DNA from: Rheum nobile
Taxonomy: Eukaryota > Streptophyta > Magnoliopsida > Caryophyllales > Polygonaceae
DNA: 64,000 bases
Direction: 5' to 3'
NCBI GenBank assembly: GCA_027886185.1
Contig: WOAB01000563.1
Location: forward strand, 2,170,001 to 2,234,000
Shown here: positions 11,829 to 23,407 of the stretch, piece by piece
Layout: every line of letters starts with the position of its first letter
How positions within the stretch are numbered: the first letter of the stretch is position 1
Notes under the pieces: generated by a model
Databases searched by the model: none
What the model was told of the DNA's origin: nothing
The model's input: the letters and a program-made list of their open reading frames with translations, nothing else
Translations under genes and position numbers: made by a program

Positions 11829-12590
11829 TGATCTCAGATGTCCCTAATACCATCATAGACATAAACCCATTCACAATACCTTAGCATACACATAAGCATC
11901 AATCAGTCATTTGACTGTGTTCCAATGGCACACTAAGACAGTGAACATACAGGGAATGCATCTCAGTTTCAAGACTTCATCATAGATAGACTCAAGGAGA
12001 ATAACACCACCAATCACAAGAGCTTTTAGAACTTTAGGACAAACATTTCGGGACAGACAAGGGAAATGCATAAATAATCTCAGATGTCCCCATAGCCATC
12101 ATAGACACAAGACCAATCACAAGACCTTAACATACACATAGGCATCAGTCAATCACATGTGAAAGTGTTCCTATGGCACATTAAGGCAGTGATATTAAGG
12201 TCTTGCATCTAAGCAAAAATACTTCATCATTGAAATGCACAAATAATCTCAGATGTCCCCATAGCCATCATAGACACAAGACCAATCACAAGACTCAACA
12301 TACACATAAGGAACAATCAACCACATGTAAAAGTGTTCCTATGGCACATTAAGGCAGTGACATTAAAGGTATTGCATCTCAGTTTCAAGACTTCATCATT
12401 GAAATGCATAAATAATCTCGGATGTCCCCATAACCCTCATAGATACAATACCAATCACAGTACCTTAACATACACATAAGCATCAATCAATTACATGTGA
12501 CACAGTGTTGCCATGACACATCAGAAGTCCAGTGAACATAAAGGTTTTGCATCTCAATTATCATGCATCATCACCGATCACAACACAGAG
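11829..12590. repeat. Tandem array of about four 165-190-bp units in the mariner
   Basis: Each unit contains ATCTC(A/G)GATGTCCC, then CATCATAGACA or close, CAATCACA, ACATACACATAAGCATCAATCA, a TGT(T/C)CC(T/A)ATGGCACA word, and TTGCATCTCAGTTTCAAG or similar. Copies begin near 11829, 12076, 12246 and 12414. The 12031-12057 inverted terminus lies between the first and second copies. The array is non-coding. Confidence 0.8.
12031..12057 (-). repeat. Internal inverted copy of the mariner terminus
   Basis: ACTTTAGGACAAACATTTCG followed by GGACAGA is an almost perfect reverse complement of the left terminus at 9718-9745, and a better match to it than the real right end is. Left end plus this copy would define a shorter element of about 2.35 kb enclosing only the transposase. 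Confidence 0.85.
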
Positions 12591-12875
12591 ACAACACAAC
12601 ATAATCCAACATCAGAACAGCAACACCAAAACAGAACACCAACACACCAAAACAGAGAATCGACTTAAACAGAATACCAATGTCTTAGTCATCAGAACAT
12701 CAACAACAAAACAGAATATCAATGTCTCAGTCAACAGCACAACAAACTCATTCAACAACATGCATAATTCAAAGCAATAATCTCAGCAAAAGTACCCATG
12801 CAAAAACAACTAAAAAAGAGTGAGACTTAGCTAAAAATCAGAATTAGAGGCAACATCACCATAACCGGGGACGAT

Positions 12876-13178
12876 TCATCTCGCAGCTTCATCGTCAGAG
12901 GAATCAGGGATGAAGATAATCTCAGGGGAATCAGGGAGGACGACGATCTCAGGGGTAGGAAAGAGCTCAACGAACTCAGGGGTAGCAGGGAGCTCAACGA
13001 TCTCTGGGGGCTCTTCGCGCAGCTTCCCCTCCACAGTTTCCTCTGAGCCAACATGAGTGAATATGTGATCCCCAACACAATCGCCACCCCACTCGCACTG
13101 TGGAGCTTGAGAGCAAGCAACAAAAAGTGCATCAGAAGTCCAGGACCCATCGGACTTAAATATGTCTGAATCACCCAT
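12876..13178 (-). CDS. Small acidic repeat protein, second ORF of the mariner, unknown function
   Basis: This 100-codon frame reads towards the transposase gene. Residues 1-50 contain three cysteines in a short span (CSQAPQCEWGGDC) with a nearby histidine. Residues about 58-95 are four 9-residue repeats of the form PE(I/F)VELPxT/S, encoded by four copies of a roughly 27-bp unit at about 12900-13010. It ends in an acidic DSSDDEAAR tail. I recognise no family. Upstream on its strand are several AAACCCTA telo-box-like words (near 13240, 13385 and 13542), common in plant promoters. An overlapping 181-codon frame in another phase (12827-13372) is low-complexity and probably a shadow. It could instead be a captured host fragment. 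Confidence 0.5.
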   Translation of the reverse strand: MGDSDIFKSDGSWTSDALFVACSQAPQCEWGGDCVGDHIFTHVGSEETVEGKLREEPPEIVELPATPEFVELFPTPEIVVLPDSPEIIFIPDSSDDEAAR

Positions 13179-13384
13179 TTTTTATGCAAACAGAGAAGGG
13201 AACCCAGGGGATCGGGGTTTTCAAAGCAACGATCTATGAGATTTAGGGTTTTTTTGGGCGGGTTTTGGGAGATCTGGGTAGATCTAGACGAGGAGCAAGC
13301 CTTTTCTGTGTTTTGGGGGCAGCCGGAGCAGATTAACCGCCGGCGAGCAAATCTGCAACAGATCGAGATCATTTTTGTGAGTTA

Positions 13385-13640
13385 GGGTTTCAGAGAGAGC
13401 TCAGAATAGAAGAGAGGGCTCAGACGAGAGCGTAGAGAAGGAGAGGCACCTTCTCTGGAGAGCGAGAAGTCAGATGAGAGCACAAAGGAGAACTAGAGGT
13501 GAAGAGAGCTCAGACGAGAGAGGAGACGAGAGAGCTCAGATCTAGGGTTTCAGAGAGAATGAGAGAGCTCAGAAGAAAAGAGAAGAGAGAGGCGAAGAGT
13601 GAGACGAGAGAGTGAAGAGTGAGAGCTCAGAAGGGGGTAT
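13385..13640. repeat. Purine-rich GAGAGCTCAGACGAGAG repeats
   Basis: The words GAGAGCTCAGA and GACGAGAG recur about eight times. On the minus strand this is a CT-rich leader upstream of the small ORF, as in many plant 5' UTRs. From about 13640 to 13860 the sequence grades into degenerate GGGTTAGG-like words inside the right arm of the mariner; it is not a telomere array. Confidence 0.55.
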
Positions 13641-14643
13641 TTAGGGTTAGGGTGGGAAATGGGCTGGGCTGGGTAGATTAGGGTTTCGGTAATTGGGCTG
13701 GGTAGATTAGGCCGGGTTAAATGGGTAGATTAGGGGTAGGTTAATATGGGTTATGGATATTGGGTTAGGGTAAATTATGGGTTTGGGTTAGTTTGGTTAA
13801 AAAAATGGATTTGGGTTAAGTTAATGAATTTATGAGTAGTTTGGTTAATTTTGTTAATTTTATTAGTTTAATTAATTAATTAACATTTTAATTAATTAGG
13901 TTAATGGAAAATGATTTATTAAATTTTAGGTTATGGATAAAAATGGTGGATATTAATGGAGTTTGAGATGAATGAAGATGGTAGGTGAGAATGATTGGAT
14001 GTGTAAGGTAAGGATAAAATGGTGTAAAAGATGGAATGAATAAGGGTAATATTGAAAAGAAAAGATGGATAAAAAAGAAAAATAGGACAAACAAAAAGAA
14101 ACGCTCAAAACAGAAACAGGACGAACATTACAGGACGAAGGGAGTAGATTTTACACTCCAAAAAAGTCCCAAAAGTTAGGGCAAAAAATATCTTACCCCC
14201 ACACCCAACCCCAGAAAACAATCATCCACGATCTCTAATCGCGCGTGCAGTTTGCGCGCCCTTTACACCCAACCGGAAAAGAGCGTGTACAACACATTCC
14301 AACCATTCTCGTGGGAAGCAGATTCTATATAATCATCTACTGAAAATTGGAAGAAAAAAAGAAAAAAGAAAATTGACACCCCACCGTTTAAGAAGATGAA
14401 GAACGCAACGCCGTCCAACAAGTCATATATAGTGAAGAAGAATGTCCGTGCAAATCTTCTAGTTGGAGTTGAAATCGGAGGAAGAGAGAGAAAGATAGAG
14501 GAAATAGGGTTGGAGATCTATCTGTCTATATCTGCGTCGAGAGATTTTCTCGCTTTGGTTTGTCTGATCCACCCGAGCCGTAAAATCTAGGGTTTGTGGT
14601 GTTTCCTTGTTTCGTCAACGCCAATCCAAAGGCAAAATTACAG

Positions 14644-15153
14644 GTTCGTTTTCCTCTATGCTTATCTTCATTTCTCGCGGCTTCGATTTGTGTATTCGGA
14701 AGAGGAAAATAATTGTTTTTTCATAAAAAACTGGATTTGGATTGTATTTTGTGTTTTCCTTTTTGTGATTTGATTGGTTTATATTGTGGTTTGGTCAATT
14801 TGGTTTTTATTGGTGAGGAATTGGTTTTTCTTTCGTTATGGTTGTCGATTCCGCCGGGTTTTCCCAATCCGCATGATTTTTTGGTTTTGCAAGGAATTGC
14901 GTTTGTGTTGAGCGAATCGTCTTTTGCCTTTTCGAGGGTTTTGGTCTTCCGATTGCTGGTTAGATTACTCTGTGCATGTGTTAATTGTTAGGGGATGGTT
15001 TGGCTGGGGTGTTGTGCGGTCTTTTGGTTTGGCCGCTTTTGATATTTGAGAATTGCTGTATGAGGGCGATGATTTTGTGCGTGGATTGTGTTAGGAGCTT
15101 TGGAGAGGCTGGATTTGATTAACTAGGGTTTTGTTCTCATCTGTGCTTTCCAG
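14644..15153 (+). other. Probable 5' UTR intron of the RNA helicase gene
   Basis: A donor (ACAG/GTTCGT) at 14643/14644 and an acceptor (TTTCCAG/ATTG) at 15153 bound a T-rich stretch with no coding signal. The leader exon would be about 14320-14643, and the second leader piece 15154-15276 joins the start codon. Long first introns in the 5' UTR are common in highly expressed plant genes. Confidence 0.55.
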
Positions 15154-15276
15154 ATTGAAAAGGAGAACACTGAAGGTATTTGCGGATTACTGCTGGTTTT
15201 TCACGTTAGAGACTGCAAGGAGTCGTTCACCCGATTTGACATTTCAAGGCTGGGAGGAAGTGCATTCTTCTGAACA

Positions 15277-18200
15277 TTGACAACTATGAGAAACTCTTGG
15301 GCAGATGTTGCTAGCTCCGAGGCTGACAGTGTAGTTCCAGTTTCCTTGGACAATAATGGTTTTGGTGGTGCCTCTCGACCCACCAAACCGACTTATTTAC
15401 CACCACACCTACGTAACAGGCAACAACCATCTGAGCCTGCTGCGCCATCTAACATGGCACCTCCACAATCCTTCAATGATAGATCCTCTTATGGTGGATC
15501 TAGTAGTGAGTCCAGGTGGGGTGGTCCTAGAGCAGATGTTGGGCGCCACGGTTATGGTGGAGGTGGTGGTAGAGGTGGAGGTGGATGGAATGGAAGAGGT
15601 GGAGGATCATGGGACCGTGGGAGGAGCAGAGAGGTAAACCCCTTTGAGGACGACATTGATGATCCCATTCCTGAGCAACCATATGACCAGGAGAACACTG
15701 GCATCAATTTTGATGCTTATGAGGATATCCCCGTGGAGACTAGTGGGGATAATGTGCCTCCCCCTGTAAATACTTTTGCAGATATAGACCTCGGGGAGGA
15801 GCTGAATGCAAATATCCGGAGATGCAAGTATGTGAAGCCAACCCCTGTCCAGCGGCATGCTATCCCAATATCCCTTGCTGGACGGGACCTGATGGCTTGT
15901 GCTCAGACTGGATCTGGAAAAACTGCAGCTTTCTGTTTTCCAATTATAAGTGGAATAATGAGGGGGAATAATCCTCCAAGGCCACGTGGAGCACGAACTG
16001 CAAACCCATTTGCACTTATTTTGTCTCCTACTAGAGAGCTATCAGTGCAGGTTAGCTATTGGTTGAAAGCTTGATTTTAATCAGCAACATACTATTATAT
16101 ACTCCCTCGATCAATATGTTTAGACGTTCTAGAGAGTTTATTTTGATCTAAAAATGTTGACGTTTTAGAAAAGTAATTAATTTATCTTTTTTATTAAACT
16201 AACTTTCTATATATTGACACAACCAAATTGCTTTCCAATAAAATTTGCGGTCATCTCTCCGTTATCAAGGTGTTTGATTAGCAATTCATTGATTACAAGC
16301 TGTACTTTGATTGGACAACTGCATAGAGAAATGTAATTTGTTTCTTATTTCATTGTCCAGCGTGCAAATTATGCAATAAAATAGTAAGTATAAATTCTGA
16401 ACTCAACCTTCTTAAAAATAGTGCTACTCTCCAGAACGTCGTAATATTTTGATATGAGGGAGTATAATTAAGCCCAGAAGAGTCTTATCACAGTGAATTA
16501 TATATCTAATTATTTATTTATTGTCACCTATTCCAGATAAATGATGAGGCTAAAAAATTCGCCTACCAAACTGGTGTGAGAGTGGTAGTTGCCTATGGGG
16601 GAGCACCCATCAGCCAACAGGTTAGATTCTGATATTATTATTGGTTAGCTTGAATTTGCTGCATCTTGCAAGGTATGCTCTTTGGTTTGGTGTCAGATTG
16701 TGAGCTTGTAGATCTGACTTTGTATGTTCCTGGTCCTTTCTGATATCCCATATGTGAATTTTGTTGATTTTTTCTCTCTCAATTAACCTGATCCAATTAT
16801 ATAGCGTGTTTTCTGATACAAAATAAAGCGTGAGGATTCGATGGTCTTGTAAGTTGAAGTTGTATATATTGCTCATGGTTTATGTTTGGAGTCATTTGGT
16901 AGTACAGTCTGCTTCGGATGTTAGGTAATATCATATGCATTGTTTTGTACTGGATGAATTTTGATATATGAGACTTGATTGTGATAATACTACGTTTCAT
17001 TAGGCATGTGATGTTCATTGGAAACATAACTACATTCTGGGACTAGATGTTGCAAGACCTAACCCTGCCATCTGAATGCTGGTCCTGCTCTGTGTTTCTC
17101 ATAAAGTAGGAAAATTAACAGAGCTCCCGCTTCGTTATATACTTTGTAAATTTATGAAGATGCCTTCAGTTTGATTCTATTATTAATGGTTGAAGGACAA
17201 TGTGCTGTTTGCTGCCTTTTTCTGATACAAGTGCACTAATTTGCTTTAGTAGATGATTGTATTTATAACTGATGTTGTCTTTCATATATTCAGCTGCGTG
17301 AGCTTGAGAGAGGGGTTGATATACTTGTTGCAACTCCAGGGAGATTGGTTGATTTGCTTGAAAGGGCCAGGGTGTCATTGTCAATGACCAGATACTTGGC
17401 ACTTGATGAAGCAGATCGTATGCTTGATATGGGTTTTGAGCCTCAAATTAGAAAGATAGTTGAACAGACTGACATGCCTCCTCGTGGTGTGAGACAAACA
17501 ATGCTTTTTAGTGCAACATTTCCAAAAGAAATCCAGGTTTGGCTCATCATTCTTTCATGTCATTGACTAATTTCTGTAGTCTCATGTATGATCAAAGCCC
17601 AGTATCCACTTGACGTTTGAAGTAAATTGTTTTAGTAGTCCAAGACTCCAAGCTATCTATTTTGCAAGAGTTGGCAAATACGCAATCACAATCATTAACT
17701 CGTGAAATGGGATCTTGGCTTCTTAAACCTTTGTCTTATACAGTCGTGGCATTTTTTGAACAGTGATAATGACTGGCTGATTTCATACAAAGTGGTGGTT
17801 GGTTGATTTAGGCAGTTGATAGGAACTGACTTTGATTGAAAACCTATTTGTTTTTCAAGGCCATTATGTAAAATTTATGAAGTGGAAAATTAGAAAACCT
17901 GATGGTACTAGAATAGTGATTATTCAGCCAATGATGGTACTTGCTGTCTTTCTACTTCTTTATATTTTGATTTTGATACAATAGCTACCCCATCACATCC
18001 ACATTGCGGCTCTTTTTCATTTAATATTTTCCTTTGTCTTGAAGTTCATGTGGGGATATGTGAGGAAGTTATCGTAGAGACTGGATGTTGTTAATTGTGA
18101 TAGGATGGTAGATATTGTTGTTTAATGTGAAAAGAGATATGTATTTAGAGTGTCACAAGAGGTTTCAGCCTTCGATCTTATGTTGTCGTTTTTGGTAGGC

Positions 18201-20321
18201 TGGTGATGGAGTTTCAACATCAGTCAGTGGGATATGTGAGGAAGTTATCGTAGAGACTGGATGTTGTTCATTGTGATAGGATGGTAGATATTGTTGTTTA
18301 ATGTGAAAAGAGATATGTATTTTGAGTGTCACAAGAGGTTTCAGCCTTCAATCTTATATTGTCGTTTCTGGTAGGCTGGTGATGGAGTTTCCACATCAGT
18401 CAGTGGAATGGAGTGGAACCTCTATCAGTTAGATTTATGGTATCTTAGCTATTGAGTTTGACTTTGAATCAATAATTCAATACTATTCCATGTAATAGTT
18501 TTCTCTTTTATGTCGAGGCCTGCAGCATGCTTAAATAGTTATCTCCTTGCAAAAGATAGCTCTCCATGTCTCAGTTTGTATTTTCCAATTTCCCAAGGCA
18601 TCCAGTTTTTTGTCTAAAGTGTGTCTAATATCTAGGCAGGTGATGGAGTTTTCACGTCAGTTATTGAAATGGGGTGGAATCTCTATCTGATTTATGCCAT
18701 GTTAGCTATTATGCAGTTTGAGCCCATATTATTTTCTCCGATAGGTTGAGTCCTGCTTAGAATGCTTTATTACTTTTCTCCTTGCAAAAAAAATGCAAGC
18801 TCTTCTTGATGCTCTCAGTTTGTGTTTTCCAAACTCCCAAGGCATCCAGTGTTCTTTTGTCTGTTATGTATCTGGTAGCTGCTTATTATTTGCGCTGCTA
18901 TGCAGAGGCTCGCTTCTGATTTCCTAGCAAATTACATTTTCCTGGCTGTTGGAAGAGTGGGTTCCAGCACGGATCTAATCGTTCAAAGGGTTGAATTTGT
19001 TCATGAATCTGACAAGAGAAGTCATCTGATGGATCTTCTACATGCCCAAAGGGCCAATGGTACCCATGGCAAGGTATTTTAGGCATTGTGGTGACATTTG
19101 GAATGTCACATGGGCTGCTGCATTAAATTCTCTATAAATTTTGATTGATGTTGAGTGGTTTAAAACTAAATCTAAACTGATTTCATTTCCTTCTTATTCT
19201 GACAGCAATCTTTGACACTTGTGTTTGTGGAGACTAAGAAGGGAGCAGATGCATTGGAGCACTTCCTTTGTGTGAATGGATTTCCAGCAACCAGTATTCA
19301 TGGTGATCGAACACAACAGGTAATATTCATGGATATAGATTTAGTTGCAATTAGGACTCTCAATATCTGCTGATCCAAAAGCCAAAATATTTATGATTTA
19401 GAACTTCCTGAACCGAGAATTTCTGAATGATTCAGTGACCTTTTGGTAACCTATACTCGCAGCTATCCCCACCTGAAATTTAGGTAAAAAAAACTTTTTT
19501 AGTGCATCTTTTCAATATTGGTTCCCTTTTTCTGCATGGTATGCTACACAAGTTAAATATCTTTTTTTGAGAGCATTTAACCATGTTCAAGATTTCCATA
19601 AAAATATAATCTGGTTGGAATTTTGCTTAGAGAATACCTTCTGCGAGCTCTTCTTGACATGATCTTGACTAATGAGCAGCATTATTTATCCTTTTTGTCT
19701 TGTTGATGCTATGAGCATGAAAAATGGTTCCTATCGTGTCGATTTACGATATTGTGCCCTTTAAAAAACAACATTTAGGTGCTCATAATAGTGTTCTCTA
19801 GCTGAGTTTGAACTTGTATCCAGGAAAGGGAACTTGCATTGAGGTCGTTCAAGAGCGGAAACACACCAATATTGGTTGCAACTGATGTAGCAGCAAGGGG
19901 GCTGGATATTCCTCATGTTGCTCATGTTATCAACTTTGACCTACCAAACGACATTGATGATTATGTTCACCGTATTGGTCGTACTGGACGAGCAGGAAAA
20001 TCAGGGTTGGCAACAGCCTTTTTTAATGACGGTAACACGTCTCTGGCAAAGCCATTAGCCGAGCTCATGCAAGAAGCCAACCAAGAAGTACCTGATTGGC
20101 TTACCCGCTATGCATCCCGATCCTACAGCGGAGGTGGAGGAAGAAACCGCCGTTCTGGAGGCGGGCGCTTTGGAGGGCGGGATTTCAGAAGGGACACCTC
20201 TTACAACAGGGGAGGGGCTACAGATTATTATGGAGGAAACAACCATGGCGGTTCGGGCTATGGTGGTTCGAGCTATGGTGGTGGTGGTCACGCAGCTGGC
20301 GTAGCCAGTGCTTGGGACTAG
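15277..20321 (+). CDS. DEAD-box ATP-dependent RNA helicase, DDX3/DED1 group (plant RH11/RH37/RH52 type)
   Basis: Six coding exons with GT-AG borders, all in phase 0: 15277-16050, 16537-16620, 17294-17536, 18906-19073, 19206-19319 and 19824-20321, giving 626 residues, normal for the family. The enzyme unwinds RNA using ATP, mainly in translation initiation and mRNP remodelling in cytosol and nucleus. The N-terminus has the conserved SWADVA start and YLPPHLRNR (eIF4E-binding-like), then an RGG-rich linker. The core shows the Q motif (KPTPVQ), AQTGSGKT (I), PTREL (Ia), TPGR (Ib), DEAD (II), SAT (III), TDVAARGLD (V) and HRIGRTGRAG (VI). The tail is a Gly/Arg/Ser/Tyr-rich region ending GVASAWD, as in RH11/37/52. 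The start is fixed by SWADV. Motif Ia continues ELSVQ where ELACQ is more usual. It appears intact. Confidence 0.95.
16102..16462. mobile_element. Stowaway-like MITE in helicase intron 1
   Basis: The left end CTCCCTCGATCAATATG and the reverse complement of the right end CTCCCTCATATCAAAATAT are inverted repeats, and TA flanks both sides (16100-16101, 16463-16464). At 361 bp it fills most of the 486-bp intron. There is no coding capacity. Confidence 0.8.
18053..18405. repeat. Tandem duplication of about 177 bp in helicase intron 3
   Basis: The segment beginning GGGATATGTGAGGAAGTTAT occurs at 18053 and again at about 18229, with only a few differences across the unit, so the duplication is recent. 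Confidence 0.9.
18372..18870. repeat. Older, longer-period duplication in helicase intron 3
   Basis: AGGCTGGTGATGGAGTTTCC at about 18373 and AGGCAGGTGATGGAGTTTTC at about 18637 begin two diverged copies of roughly 250-260 bp. Both end with CCCAAGGCATCCAGT followed by TTTTGTCT. The younger 177-bp duplication lies next to the first copy and shares its GGCTGGTGATGGAGTTT word, so at least two rounds of duplication enlarged this 1.37-kb intron. Confidence 0.8.
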
Positions 20322-21403
20322 TTAAATCCTCCCTATGGTGCTCCGCTACTTTTAGTTTCAGTTTTTCTTGAGTTTCATATTCCCCCCAGAAACTGGAGAT
20401 CAGTAAACATCTTTGGGGGCCCTAAGAAAGGGGGCGTGTGTAGTCGTCTCTCCCCTCGTACATTGTTAGTCGTGAGTAGTCGATGCGTGATCAGTTAGGC
20501 TGGTTTATACACAGAACCGACAGGTCTTAGGCTTCCTCTGGTCGAGTATTATGCTTTTATGGAAAAATTGTTTGCTATGGTTTGCAGTGGTTATTGCTGT
20601 TTGCATGCAGTTTTACTCTTAAGAGGTAAAATCATTCCATTCTTGGTTCAAGGTTAAAATGGATCTACACATTGGAATTCTATGCTTTGCATTTTGCCAA
20701 CTTGGTTTACATTACGAGGCTGTTTCATGCTTTATCCGTGATCAGTAAGTATAATAAACTGTAGTTGTGAAATGCACGTTTTTCTGTTACAAGTTAGCCG
20801 GTTCAATCATGCTTGCGTTTTCCAGCTCTCCAGTTTGTTGTCAGTGTGAATGGCGACAATATTTGGCCCTGACTCTCACCCTAGTATTTTCTCAACACTA
20901 AATAATTGTTCGAATTCAAGTAGGTACTTGTACTGGCCATTTATCAGTACTCGTCTAAGTCTAAGCCTAAGCATGATGGTGATATTATGAATGATTTTCT
21001 TATCTAATTGATAACGTAAAAAATAAAATAAAAAGTTTAAAATTATTCAAATGGTACTCCATCATCTTTGAGATTGTGGATAATACCACTACTTTCGTCA
21101 TCTCAGTTGGTGTATTCCTTGTGCTCGGCGATGATGACAATTGACAAGTCTGAATGTTTGGCATGAAAATGGCCGAAAATTAAAAAGGTGGCGTTCAAAA
21201 TGATGCTTTTGGATCTAATTTGGGAGCATTGTGGATACAAATAATAATGCTACTATTAGTCTATTACCGTTATTTCATAGATAGGTGTTCTATAACAATT
21301 TTAGTGGGTCTACAAGTTCAAGGGTTCGTTGTTGCTGTCGGATATCTAATGAGGTAGATAAAGGAGTTTGGAGGGTCATGCTATGGATAGATTTATAGAA
21401 TTA
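20322..21403. other. 3' UTR and downstream spacer of the helicase gene
   Basis: The first few hundred bases after the stop are the likely 3' UTR, T-rich, with an AATAAA at about 20754 that may be a polyadenylation signal. The rest is spacer without recognisable genes, up to the Helitron end at 21404. Confidence 0.5.
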
Positions 21404-22858
21404 CTAGTTTAAACCCTTGTGTCATGCACGAGCCGACTTATATTTATGAAAGAAAATTTTAGTATACGAATAAACGTCACATGAGTACAAATTAATGACT
21501 ACGTGATTATAAACGATAAGATATACAAGAAATGAGAATATATTGACATGTAATTATATTAGATTTTTTTCAAACATATACATACTAATAGAAAGAAAGT
21601 GATTGAAGCTATATATATAAACATTATAGGAAACAAATTCATTCTAAATATATATATGTAAAAATTACGATTGTACATGTTACTTAATCGATTCTCAAGA
21701 ACATTTTATTTTTGTATATTTAGAGTGAAATAGTATTCGAGATTGAAGTTATGAATCGAAATATACTAATTTTTCTTCAATTTAATAGGTTAGTACGATG
21801 TTATTCACTTATTTGTCAATCTTCCAACAATATGTTACTGATGATATGTTTAGATCCAGATTTTTTTTTAAACTTTTTAAGTTTGTTGAAAGAATATTAC
21901 TTTTGTTACCTTTGTTTTTTTTATACCTTTTGTAATATTCAATTCAGGTTTAAGACATTGAGATGATATTATTGAAACTAAAATCATATTAATTTACTCA
22001 TTGTTTTATTATTATTATTATTATATATATATATATGTTCGAGACTTATATTTATTCGTAATTATTAATATACTAAATTAACTCAATTGGAGAATCAAAT
22101 GAAACCCAATTGAATTATATTTCAAATAGTATATTGATATTTTCATACATATTTTTTATTCATCATCAATTATTTCAAGTTCATAAATAATTTGTAATTA
22201 AATCTTGAAATAATGAAATCTATCAAGTGAAGATTTTATTACTATCAAATTTACGTGGATTTATTTAAATTTCAAAATGTGAATGCATTATAAGTAAATA
22301 AAAAATCATTAAAAAGATATGATATCTAAAGGCTGTTACTAATTAACTTATGTGAGTTCACTAATCTTGTTGCTATGTCAATATATTAATTAACTTACAT
22401 GGGTTCATTTAATTTGCTAATAGTTTGTCACTAATTCGTGATATTTACCAAAAAAATCGTTAAAATATATGGTATCTAAAGTTAAGTATATAACCTAACC
22501 TTATACAATATTTAATATTTAAATTAAATAATTAAATAATTTTTTCATGATGTTAAATGTCAATTAATATTCTCGTTACATTAACAAAAATATATGCATC
22601 ACATTTACAACTCCGTCAAATAGAAAATTACGTTAACATTTATTGCAAAAATAAATTAGTTTGATGAGATTTTGGTCAAGATTTGATAAGATTTTAAAAT
22701 TTAGAGCTAATTAATTTGCAAATCTTGTTAAGGCATTTTTGTTAATTTATATTTTTCCGATTATTTAATATAATAATAAAAAAATAAAAAATAAAATCTT
22801 AACAACTTGGGCCTAAAAACACTCTGATGGCTTAAAAAGAGCCAAACTTTAATATAGA
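21404..22858 (-). mobile_element. Non-autonomous Helitron, 1455 bp, minus strand
   Basis: Read on the minus strand it begins A/TCTATATTAAAGTTTGG and ends with an imperfect hairpin (CTCGTG, loop, CACAAG), then GGGTTTAAACTAG/T. This gives a 5' TC, a 3' CTRR end after a hairpin, and insertion between A and T with no target duplication, the full Helitron signature. The interior is A+T rich and non-coding. Confidence 0.8.
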
Positions 22859-23008
22859 TATATAGATAGATAAATATATAGATTGATGGTTAAATTTATT
22901 TACAATGTTATTTGTCATTTTAAAGTTTGGTTGGTTAGGGAAATAATTGTAATCTAAATACTATATATACGTACATGCGATTAAAATTGATAAAAGGTTC
23001 TTCTTCAC

Positions 23009-23162
<154 letters not shown>

Positions 23163-23407
23163 CGCTCCGGTAAAACGAGAGTTATGGTAAAACGGAAGTA
23201 TTAATCTGGAGCGTTGGATTGATGATGATGGATGGTTGGATGATTAGGCCTTACAATAGATATGGTAGGGGTGTAATCACCAAATCTACTCTAATAAGGC
23301 AATTATTTAATTTTTAATTAGAAAAAGAAAATAAATAAGGTTATTAGATGAGAGAGAAAACACAATATTTTCTCTTTCCTAAAACCGCTCAATTTTGCGA
23401 TCGCGTC

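Larger units (their letters stand above)
9711..14144 (+). mobile_element. Mariner-like element (plant MLE) with two ORFs
   Basis: The left terminus CTCTCTCTGTCCCG and the reverse complement of the right terminus CTCCCTTCGTCCTG are the Stowaway/plant-mariner terminal repeat; similarity continues for about 28 bases. A TA lies outside each end (9709-9710 and 14145-14146), the mariner target duplication. The element holds a mariner transposase gene reading rightwards, a tandem array, a second copy of the terminus in inverted orientation (12031-12057), and a small ORF reading leftwards. At 4.4 kb it is within the range of plant autonomous mariners. Confidence 0.85.

Noticed and set aside
12827..13372. 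181-codon minus-strand frame
   Set aside because: It overlaps the better 100-codon ORF in another phase and is mostly Ser/Leu low-complexity made by the 27-bp repeats.
13640..13860. GGGTTAGG/TAGGGTTT words suggesting an interstitial telomere repeat
   Set aside because: The words are degenerate and lack the regular 7-bp TTTAGGG period.
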